Of a stretch of DNA of 6,202 nt, positions 1 to 5,101 are shown in pieces. The translations under genes were made by a program, and so were the position numbers. The notes under the pieces were generated by a model. It saw nothing but the letters and a program-made list of their open reading frames with translations. It was not told where the DNA came from and ran no database searches. Positions within the stretch are counted from its first letter, which is position 1, and every line of letters starts with the position of its first letter. This DNA is from Alphaproteobacteria bacterium (GTDB lineage: Bacteria > Pseudomonadota > Alphaproteobacteria > Rhizobiales > Devosiaceae), in the NCBI GenBank assembly GCA_018820005.1, contig JAHJOS010000242.1:1-6202 (forward strand), written 5' to 3'.

Positions 1-1
1 C

Positions 2-61
2 CTGCGCCGCGCCCGCCAGTTGGCGGGCCTTGACCGGCCGCAGGCCGTTGCGGCGCAGTAA
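2..61 (+). CDS. C-terminal end of an unidentified protein (5' part outside window)
   Basis: Reading from base 2, nineteen sense codons run to a TAA at 59-61 and give the peptide LRRARQLAGLDRPQAVAAQ. Codon choice is GC-rich, like the surrounding real genes, and the stop is followed at once by a strong hairpin, which is what one expects at a gene end. The peptide is charged and Ala/Arg/Gln-rich, typical of a soluble protein tail, but it is far too short to assign a family. If real, this gene is transcribed toward the methyltransferase/polyketide synthase operon (convergent arrangement). The alternative is that this is simply intergenic DNA open by chance. The bases to the left of the window would settle it. 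Confidence 0.4.
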   Translation: MRRARQLAGLDRPQAVAAQ

Positions 62-67
62 AGCCCC

Positions 68-101
68 CTGCCCCTCCCCCTGCTTTGCGCGGGAGGGGCA
101 G
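68..101. terminator. GC-rich hairpin between convergent genes, probable bidirectional terminator
   Basis: CTGCCCCTCCC at 68-78 is the exact reverse complement of GGGAGGGGCAG at 91-101. This gives a perfect 11-bp stem with a 12-base loop. It lies 6 bases after the TAA at 59-61 and 24 bases beyond the minus-strand stop at 126-128, so it sits between two converging gene ends. There is no clear T-run on either side, so it is not a textbook intrinsic terminator. It could work with Rho or protect 3' ends. The hairpin is seen directly; the terminator role is inferred from position. Confidence 0.5.
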
Positions 102-125
102 ATCATATCGTTGGCCCCTGCCCGT

Positions 126-620
126 TCACGTCGATTGCGGATGCAGCGCCTTGTTCTCGGCCCGAATGCGGACCCACAGCACCAGGCCGTTGAGCAGCGA
201 AAAGATAAGGGCGAACCAGCTCAGCCCGAAAACCAGCGGCAAAACGGCAATCTCGCCGACCACCACCACATAGTTGGGGTGTGACATGAATCGGTACGGT
301 CCCCGGGCCACCAGCGGCGCCCCAGGCAGCACGATGATGCGCGTGGTCCAGCGCGGCCCCAGCGTGCCCAGCACCCAGATGCGCAGACCCTGCAGTCCGA
401 CAAATACCACCAGCCAGGCGGTATCGATGGATCGGTTCCATGCCAGCAGCCACAGGCCGATCAGCCAGGCTGTGTGCAGTGCCACAATCAGCACATAGTG
501 ACCGGGGGCGTGTTCGACCGCGCCCTGGGCCAGCAGACGACTTGTATTATGCCGAGCCAGCGCCAGCTCGCCCAGACGCTCGGCGGTCACAAGCGCCAAC
601 AACAGGATGGACCAGATCAT
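126..620 (-). CDS. ICMT-family membrane methyltransferase, partner of the type III polyketide synthase (BpsB/YpbQ-like)
   Basis: This is a 164-residue integral membrane protein of the isoprenylcysteine carboxyl methyltransferase family. In Bacillus the equivalent protein (BpsB/YpbQ) uses S-adenosylmethionine to O-methylate alkylpyrones made by the adjacent type III polyketide synthase, and the same role is inferred here. Hydrophobic segments lie near residues 1-12, 42-61, 67-86 and 119-150. The family signature is visible: GPYRFMSHPNY (107-117) with the His-Pro pair, then a membrane hairpin and a terminal RIRAE element (151-155) that contributes to the SAM/substrate site. I chose the ATG at 620-618 because residue 1 then begins the first membrane helix; a longer reading to 851 would add about 77 residues of low-complexity Arg/Ala/Gly sequence that is the shadow of the synthase gene. 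An AAGGCGG stretch just upstream serves as ribosome binding site. Its start overlaps the synthase stop as ATGA, implying translational coupling. Confidence 0.88.
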   Translation of the reverse strand: MIWSILLLALVTAERLGELALARHNTSRLLAQGAVEHAPGHYVLIVALHTAWLIGLWLLAWNRSIDTAWLVVFVGLQGLRIWVLGTLGPRWTTRIIVLPGAPLVARGPYRFMSHPNYVVVVGEIAVLPLVFGLSWFALIFSLLNGLVLWVRIRAENKALHPQST

Positions 621-1669
621 GCAACCGCCTTGAGCGAAACGCAGCAGGTCGAGAACCCCGGACCCATGGCCGTCAGCAGCGAGCGCCCGGGCAGGCCAGC
701 GCGACGCACCCGGTCGAGCACGAACAGCACGGTGGGGGCCGACATATTGCCGTAGTCGTGCAGCACGTCGCGCTCCACATCGAGCGCGCCCTGCCCCAGG
801 TCCAGCGCCCGCTCCAGTGCTTCGACCACCTTGGTGCCGCCCGGATGGCAAACGAAGCGGTCGATCTGACTACGTTCAAGGCCATTGCGCGTGAGAATGC
901 CATCAACTGCAGGACCCATTTCTGCCTCGGCGAACGGCGGGATGGACCGGTCAAAGATCACGCCAAAGCCCTGCGGATCGACGCTCCAGCCCATGATGTC
1001 GAGCGTATCGGGCCAGGTGTGCTGACCTGCTGCCTCTACGTCGGCCAGTCCACCCTCGCCGGCGCGCAGGATGCAGGCAGCAGCGCCATCGCCAAACAGC
1101 GCGGTCGCCACCACATTGGCCTTGGTCATTTCATCAAGCCGGAACGCCAGCGTACAGAGCTCGACGGCAACCACCAGCACATTGGTGCCGGGGCGTGCCT
1201 GCGCCAGGCGCGCGCCAATAGAAAAGCCGGACACGCCACCGGCGCAACCCAGGCCAAACACCGGAACGCGCTCGATGTCCGTACGAAAGCCCATTGTGCC
1301 CGAGACCCGCGCTTCAATTGAAGGCGTGGCAATGCCGGTGGACGATACCGTCACGACCGTGTCGATGTTACTTGCTGCAAGCCCTGCCTCATCGAGCGCC
1401 TGACGAGCAGCGGAAACGAAAAGCGCGCTGGCGACATCAAGGTAGACTGCCGTGCGCTCGGGCCAGCTGCGCGGCTGGCGGAACCAGTCGATCGGGCGAG
1501 CTGCGTGGCGCTTGTGGATGCCGGCACTGTCGAACACCTTGGCCATGCGATCGAACTCACGAAAACGCGGTCCGAAGATTTCACCGGCTGCCGCAGCGAC
1601 ATCGCTCTGAAGCAGGATATTGTCTGGCACGGCGATGGCGGTGGAGATCAGCTGGGCAGTTAGGGGCAC
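617..1669 (-). CDS. Type III polyketide synthase (chalcone/stilbene synthase family; alkylpyrone/alkylresorcinol synthase-like)
   Basis: This 350-residue protein has the usual length for a bacterial type III polyketide synthase. Such homodimeric cytosolic enzymes extend an acyl-CoA starter with malonyl-CoA and cyclise the product to pyrones or resorcinols. The triad is present: nucleophile Cys142 in GLGCAGG, His275 in VCHPGG and Asn308 in DYGNMSAPT. An MGPGF loop near 335-339 matches the GFGPG loop of plant enzymes, and LFGDGAAA (about 191-198) is also typical. The start is my choice: GTG at 1669-1667 is preceded by AAAGAGGA seven bases upstream, a good ribosome binding site, and the protein then begins directly with the first strand (PLTAQLIST). 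An in-frame ATG at 1702-1700 would add 11 charged residues but lacks a ribosome binding site. The gene overlaps the ICMT-like gene by 4 bases, so the pair probably makes a methylated long-chain pyrone or phenolic lipid. The starter unit and product cannot be read from sequence. Confidence 0.93.
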   Translation of the reverse strand: MPLTAQLISTAIAVPDNILLQSDVAAAAGEIFGPRFREFDRMAKVFDSAGIHKRHAARPIDWFRQPRSWPERTAVYLDVASALFVSAARQALDEAGLAASNIDTVVTVSSTGIATPSIEARVSGTMGFRTDIERVPVFGLGCAGGVSGFSIGARLAQARPGTNVLVVAVELCTLAFRLDEMTKANVVATALFGDGAAACILRAGEGGLADVEAAGQHTWPDTLDIMGWSVDPQGFGVIFDRSIPPFAEAEMGPAVDGILTRNGLERSQIDRFVCHPGGTKVVEALERALDLGQGALDVERDVLHDYGNMSAPTVLFVLDRVRRAGLPGRSLLTAMGPGFSTCCVSLKAVA

Positions 1670-1808
1670 TATAGCGTCCTCTTTCCGGCGGAGCGCCGGC
1701 ATGGCTAAACCATGAGCTTAGCGCACACACTTGCGTTGCCAATCATCACATTATTCCCATCCAGGCTTTTGCACGGGAACTGCGGACACTTGGACCAAAG
1801 CTCGATGC
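1670..1808 (-). promoter_or_regulatory. Leader and putative promoter of the polyketide synthase operon
   Basis: This 139-base gap separates the ROK gene stop (1809-1811) from the synthase start. On the minus strand a TTGGCA (1742-1737, one mismatch to the consensus -35) is followed after 16 bases by TAAGCT (1720-1715, a weak -10). Transcription would then begin around 1708, leaving about 40 bases of leader to the GTG at 1669. That is compatible with the GTG start but leaves almost no leader for the ATG at 1702. I see no intrinsic terminator after the ROK gene, so readthrough from ROK into the synthase is also possible. The boxes are visible but weak; the promoter call is a guess. Confidence 0.3.
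1685..1699. repeat. Short GC-rich inverted repeat just upstream of the synthase ribosome binding site
   Basis: CCGGCG (1685-1690) and CGCCGG (1694-1699) are perfect inverted repeats around a GAG loop and form a 6-bp all-GC hairpin. In the minus-strand transcript it sits directly before the AAAGAGGA ribosome binding site. It could modulate ribosome access, or it may be chance in GC-rich DNA. If the upstream ATG at 1702 were used, this hairpin would be coding. Confidence 0.35.
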
Positions 1809-3005
1809 CTAATCGTGCATGTCGGCAGGATCACGTGAATAGAACCGCTCGAACATGGGCTTGAGAGCGGCGCCCATGGCGCCAGCCCTGGCCCCGCGGT
1901 GGCCAATTGAAATTCTGGCCCTGTCCGACGTCATGACTGGCAGCCGCTCGGTGTAGTCGCGCACCCGGTTGACCAGACGCTCTGTAATCGCCCTGGGCAT
2001 GATCCCGTCGACAACGGCATCGTCGAACTCCATCACGGCCGCCGTATTGGCAATGGCCTTGGCAATCGCCCTGGCAGCATCGTCAATCCAGGCGCTGGCC
2101 AAAGGCTCCAGCGCCGCCCAGTCCCAATCGAGCGGGTTCCCGACCGGAACCTCGCGTCCAGCAGCTGCAATACGCTGCTCAAGCGCATGGATCGAGGCGA
2201 TCATGTGCACGAAGTTCTGCTCGCCATTGCTGTCGGTGACCAGCATGGAACCCAGATTGGCCGAATTGCCCGTCGGCCCCTCCCACAGCTTGCCCTGCGC
2301 GATCAGCCCGGCGCCGACAAAGGTGCCGATCAGGAAATAGACCATGTTGCTTGGTCGAGGCGGCGGTTGCGCCGCCAGTTCTCCCCAGCACGCAGCATTG
2401 CCATCGTTCAGCAAGCGCACGCGCAGCCGTGTGGAACGAGTCAATTCGCCGACAAGGTCGAAATCACGCCAGTATTGCGCCAGTTCCAGCGGCGCCCCGA
2501 GGCGCCCGATATTGCGGCCGATATCTGTCGGCATTGCCACGCCTATCCCGATAACGCGGGAGCGCAGCTGTTCGGGAACCAGGCCGATCATCACCTCGAC
2601 GACGCGGGTCACCTCACTCAGAATAAACTTGGCATTGGGATATGGGTAGTCGATGCGGTACTCGTGCAGCACTTGCCCCCCCATGTCGCGGATCAGCATG
2701 GTCAGGCTGCGCCAACCGATGTCGCATCCAATGCTGTAGGCACCGACGGGATCGATATAGATCGGGACCGCAGGCTGACCGCGCTGGCCACGCCTGGCCT
2801 CGCCGCGATAGACAAGGGACCGCGCCTCCAGGCCGTTGACGATCCGCGCGACGGTCTGGGCACCCAGGCCGGTTGTGCGGGCAAGCTCGGCGGCAGACAC
2901 ACCACCGCCAAAGGCAACCGCGCTCATAACCGCACGTTCGTTGTTCTGCCGCAGGCCCTTGACGGCCATGCGAACCGGCAATTCCTCAAACGCGCCTTTC
3001 TTCAT
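1809..3005 (-). CDS. ROK-family transcriptional regulator (XylR/NagC/Mlc-type)
   Basis: This 398-residue protein has the two-part layout of ROK repressors, which bind operator DNA and release or rearrange it on sensing a sugar or sugar phosphate. Residues 15-70 form a winged helix-turn-helix with the recognition region near SAAELARTTGLGAQTVARIV (37-56). Residues 88-385 are the ASKHA/ROK kinase-like domain: GCDIG (93-97, phosphate loop 1), GIGVAMP (153-159), LLNDGNAACWGE (198-209, with the acidic ND pair), IGTFVGAGLIAQGKLWEG (226-243) and the C-terminal RAGAMGAAL helix (373-381). The usual ROK zinc motif (CxCGxxGC) is absent, and the first phosphate loop reads GCDIGWRS instead of GxDIGGTK. It is therefore probably not a sugar kinase. 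I chose the ATG at 3005-3003, preceded by GGAGG nine bases upstream; a longer reading to 3119 adds a proline/arginine-rich stretch with no ribosome binding site. It may regulate the downstream synthase operon, itself or a distant locus. The effector is unknown. Confidence 0.9.
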   Translation of the reverse strand: MKKGAFEELPVRMAVKGLRQNNERAVMSAVAFGGGVSAAELARTTGLGAQTVARIVNGLEARSLVYRGEARRGQRGQPAVPIYIDPVGAYSIGCDIGWRSLTMLIRDMGGQVLHEYRIDYPYPNAKFILSEVTRVVEVMIGLVPEQLRSRVIGIGVAMPTDIGRNIGRLGAPLELAQYWRDFDLVGELTRSTRLRVRLLNDGNAACWGELAAQPPPRPSNMVYFLIGTFVGAGLIAQGKLWEGPTGNSANLGSMLVTDSNGEQNFVHMIASIHALEQRIAAAGREVPVGNPLDWDWAALEPLASAWIDDAARAIAKAIANTAAVMEFDDAVVDGIMPRAITERLVNRVRDYTERLPVMTSDRARISIGHRGARAGAMGAALKPMFERFYSRDPADMHD

Positions 3006-3024
3006 CAAGACAGGCCTCCGGGTT

Positions 3025-3034
3025 GGCCATGGCC
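3025..3034. repeat. 10-bp perfect palindrome in the ROK leader
   Basis: GGCCATGGCC is self-complementary over 10 bases and lies 20-29 bases upstream of the ROK ATG, just before its GGAGG ribosome binding site. It could be an autoregulatory operator or a leader hairpin. A palindrome of this size can also arise by chance in GC-rich sequence, so confidence in function is low. Confidence 0.25.
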
Positions 3035-3302
3035 GGGCGCGACAGCGTGACGCCGGTTCAGGGGGTGGGAGCAATCGGCTACCGTCATGGTCGGGCATTG
3101 GGTGGCCAGCGCCAGACAAGCCTTCATGTCACGGCCAGACACTGCGCCCGACGAACCGCTTCGCGCCAACACATGCTCATATCTACTGAAATGCAGGAGA
3201 GCTGGCTTGTGCCGCACCAGCGCAGGACAGTCCACATCGGACGAATTCATAAGCACCTAGAGTATCCAAGACATGAAATAGGCTAATACGCGACCAGAGG
3301 AA

Positions 3303-3332
3303 CTAATACCTAAATCTTTCTGCAATTTGCAA
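3303..3332 (-). promoter_or_regulatory. Weak candidate promoter for the ROK gene, overlapped by an 11-bp palindrome
   Basis: On the minus strand TTGCAA (3332-3327) and TATTAG (3308-3303) are spaced by 18 bases, each matching the sigma-70 consensus at four of six positions. The palindrome TGCAATTTGCA (3321-3331) overlaps the -35 box, an arrangement typical of a repressor operator. If used, this promoter would give a leader of roughly 290 bases before the ROK ATG, which is long and argues for caution. Confidence 0.2.
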
Positions 3333-3472
3333 GCGACCGTGGTGGATCCTTCAGAACGACGGATTACAGTTCAGAGCGGTCGCAGCAACGCGCGCTCAGA
3401 AGGCGGCGCCAATTCGATAAAATGCCACACTCACATTAATTCAAAGGAAAGGCTGAACACTGATGCGTGATG

Positions 3473-3495
3473 AATTCCTCATGGGAATTTATTAT
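3473..3495 (+). promoter_or_regulatory. Dyad and -10-like box upstream of the response regulator operon
   Basis: AATTCC (3473-3478) and GGAATT (3484-3489) form a perfect 6-bp inverted repeat with a 5-base spacer. TATTAT (3490-3495), five of six matches to the -10 consensus, follows immediately. No good -35 sits at the proper distance, so the promoter may depend on an activator or another sigma factor, with the dyad as a possible binding site. A start near 3502 would leave a leader of about 20 bases containing the GAGGA ribosome binding site at 3512-3516. The sequence elements are seen; their function is inferred. Confidence 0.3.
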
Positions 3496-3522
3496 GAGAG
3501 GGGTGAGGCTTGAGGAAAGATC

Positions 3523-4584
3523 ATGCGCGTCGTTGTCGTCGAAGATAATTCATCCATTCTGGCAGTACTGTGCCGCATGGTGGGTCACATAAATACCGCT
3601 GCCCATGCCGACTACATCGATTGCATTGGGTTCACCGACCCTATCAAGGCCCTGACTCACCTGTCCAGCAATGGCTGTGACCTGTTGATCGTGGACTATC
3701 TCATGCCTGGCATGAATGGCGTCGAGTTGATCGAGGCCATGCGTGCCATGCCAGAACACACCCATGTCCCGGTCGTCATGGTTACCGCCGACAGCGACCG
3801 CAATCGCAGGATGGCGGCGATCACCGCTGGCGCTACCGACTTCGTCAGCAAGCCTGTGGACCCAGTAGAACTGCGGCTTCGTGTGACGAACCTGCTGGAA
3901 TTGCGCCGTGCCCGCAACGCGCTGGCCATTCAAGCCGAGACCCTCACCGAACAGGTCGCGATCGCGACAAGCCATTTGCGGTTGCGCGAAGAAGAAGTGG
4001 TGTTCCGTCTGGCCAGAGCCATCGATCTGCGCGATGGCGCAACGGGTGGGCACGTCGACCGCGTCGCCCAGAGTTCGAAGATTATCGCCGAAGCCATGGG
4101 CATGGACGCCGAGTTCTGCCGCACCCTGACACTGGCGTCGCCACTGCACGACGTCGGCAAAATCGGTTTGCCCGATGCCATTCTGAACAAGCCCGGCCTG
4201 CTCACCGTTGACGAAGTCACGGTCATGCGCTCGCACACGACCATCGGCGCCGCGATCCTGGCCAAGGCGGATTCAGAACTGGTGCAGATGGCTGAATCGA
4301 TCGCCATCGCGCATCACGAGCGCTGGGACGGCACTGGATACCCGCACCGGCTGGCCGGAACCGAAATCCCGATCGAGGCCCGTATTACTGCAGTCGCCGA
4401 CGTGTTTGACGCCTTGTGCAGCGCGCGTTGCTATAAGCGAGCCTGGACGCTCGATGAGGCCAGGGCGGAGATCGTTCGCGGCTCTGGCAGCCAATTCGAT
4501 CCCGCCTGCGTGGCGGCATTCGAGAGCCAGTGGGACCTAATTTCAAGTCAGATGACTGCAAACCAGCTGCAATCGGCTGCGTGA
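3523..4584 (+). CDS. Response regulator with HD-GYP domain, predicted cyclic-di-GMP phosphodiesterase (RpfG-like)
   Basis: This 353-residue cytosolic protein joins an N-terminal receiver domain (about 1-122) to a C-terminal HD-GYP domain (about 155-335) through a helical, probably coiled-coil linker (123-160). The receiver is complete: acidic pair Glu7/Asp8, phosphoacceptor Asp58 in LLIVDYLMPGMNG, switch Thr88 and Lys110 in SKPVD. The HD-GYP hydrolase signature is also complete: GGHVDRV (175-181), HDVGK with His209/Asp210, His238 in MRSHTTIG, and HHERWDGTGYP (264-274). The inference is a phosphorylation-controlled enzyme that hydrolyses cyclic-di-GMP, as RpfG does with the kinase RpfC. The ATG is preceded by GAGGA at 3512-3516, six bases away, supporting this start. 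It is the first gene of an operon; the next gene begins 10 bases after its stop, and a histidine kinase follows, which is the likely phosphodonor. Output targets (motility, biofilm) are not encoded here. Confidence 0.95.
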   Translation: MRVVVVEDNSSILAVLCRMVGHINTAAHADYIDCIGFTDPIKALTHLSSNGCDLLIVDYLMPGMNGVELIEAMRAMPEHTHVPVVMVTADSDRNRRMAAITAGATDFVSKPVDPVELRLRVTNLLELRRARNALAIQAETLTEQVAIATSHLRLREEEVVFRLARAIDLRDGATGGHVDRVAQSSKIIAEAMGMDAEFCRTLTLASPLHDVGKIGLPDAILNKPGLLTVDEVTVMRSHTTIGAAILAKADSELVQMAESIAIAHHERWDGTGYPHRLAGTEIPIEARITAVADVFDALCSARCYKRAWTLDEARAEIVRGSGSQFDPACVAAFESQWDLISSQMTANQLQSAA

Positions 4585-4594
4585 GGAGAAAAAC

Positions 4595-5101
4595 ATGCGC
4601 CTTTCATCCGTTCTCGTCGGCCTGCTTCTGCTGCTCCCCGGCGTGGCAATCTCGGCAGCGGCCACACTGCCCACCCCCCAGGGGCCGGTTGTCCTGACCG
4701 TAACGGGCAATATCGGCAATACCAATTCTGCGGACGGCGCCCAGTTTGACATGTCCATGCTCGATGCGCTGGCGCAGAGGACCACTGTCTCGGAGACGCC
4801 GTGGTACGAGGGCAAGCACAGCTTCAGCGGCCCGCTGATCTCAGCGCTACTCGATGCGGTCGATGCCGAGGGCACGACCCTGCAGGTCAAGGCGCTCAAT
4901 GACTATTCGGCCGACCTTCCGCTCACGGACGCCACGGATTTCCCGGTCATCTTCGCGACCAGGCTTGATGACAAGGAAATGTCGGTGCGGGACAAGGGGC
5001 CGCTGTTCGTCATCTATCCGTTTGACGAATATCGCGAACTCTATGACGAGGTGCATTTCGGTCGGTCGGTATGGCAGGTCAGTGCCCTGGCGGTCCACTG
5101 A
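4595..5101 (+). CDS. Secreted molybdopterin-oxidoreductase-like domain protein lacking the cofactor cysteine, possible kinase sensor partner
   Basis: This is a 168-residue exported protein. A signal peptide is clear: short basic start (MRLSS), hydrophobic core VLVGLLLLLPGVAI and a likely signal peptidase I site after Ala22 or Ala23, placing the mature protein in the periplasm. The mature part resembles the small stand-alone family related to the sulfite-oxidase/YedY molybdopterin-binding fold: VTGNIGN (36-42), HSFSGPLISALL (75-86), ALNDYSADLPL (100-110), the RDKGPLFVIYPFD stretch (132-144) and a terminal VWQVSALAV. There is no cysteine anywhere, so the thiolate that ligates molybdenum in true enzymes is missing and catalysis is doubtful. 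It may have become a ligand-binding or scaffold protein. GAGGAG at 4583-4588 lies six bases before the ATG and overlaps the previous stop. The kinase gene starts at the very next base after its TGA, suggesting that it feeds the kinase. The family assignment is from recalled motifs, without a search. Confidence 0.75.
   Translation: MRLSSVLVGLLLLLPGVAISAAATLPTPQGPVVLTVTGNIGNTNSADGAQFDMSMLDALAQRTTVSETPWYEGKHSFSGPLISALLDAVDAEGTTLQVKALNDYSADLPLTDATDFPVIFATRLDDKEMSVRDKGPLFVIYPFDEYRELYDEVHFGRSVWQVSALAVH

Larger units (their letters stand above)
3006..3522. other. Divergent intergenic region between the ROK gene and the signalling operon
   Basis: These 517 bases separate the start of the minus-strand ROK gene from the start of the plus-strand response regulator and must carry both promoters. 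Short open frames exist on both strands (about 3023-3286 plus, 3005-3256 minus), but their predicted peptides have no domain, hydrophobic pattern or convincing ribosome binding site, and they shadow each other, so I do not call genes. The part from about 3180 to 3350 and from about 3410 to 3500 is AT-richer than the flanking genes, as expected of promoter DNA. Small dyads are listed separately. I see no RNA gene, riboswitch fold or mobile-element end. Confidence 0.6.

Noticed and set aside
621..851. N-terminal extension of the ICMT-like protein to an ATG at 851
   Set aside because: The added 77 residues are Gly/Ala/Arg low-complexity sequence read out of frame inside the synthase gene. The membrane protein begins naturally at 620, with a ribosome binding site.
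440..1321. Plus-strand open frame of 293 codons
   Set aside because: It lies antisense to the type III polyketide synthase and the methyltransferase. Its translation is His/Arg/Gln-rich with no domain, and the minus-strand frame carries the full catalytic triad.
1809..3005. ROK protein as a glucokinase or other sugar kinase
   Set aside because: It has an N-terminal winged helix, an altered phosphate loop and no zinc cysteines, all pointing to a transcriptional regulator.
2187..3050. Plus-strand open frame of 287 codons
   Set aside because: It is antisense to the ROK regulator, whose motifs run continuously through the same bases. The plus-strand product is low-complexity and has no family motif.
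3006..3119. N-terminal extension of the ROK protein to a start at 3119
   Set aside because: The extra 38 residues are Pro/Arg-rich and there is no ribosome binding site, whereas GGAGG precedes the ATG at 3005.
3005..3286. Small open frames on both strands in the ROK upstream region
   Set aside because: They overlap each other, lack good ribosome binding sites and encode unstructured Arg/His-rich peptides, so I treat them as chance frames in intergenic DNA.
3299..3375. General-stress (EcfG-type) promoter suggested by GGAAC at 3299-3303
   Set aside because: The partner CGTT-like box is not present 16-17 bases downstream, and the reverse-strand pairing AACG to GTTC has the wrong spacing.
3550..4236. 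Minus-strand open frame of 228 codons
   Set aside because: It is antisense to the receiver and HD-GYP domains, which are complete and convincing on the plus strand.
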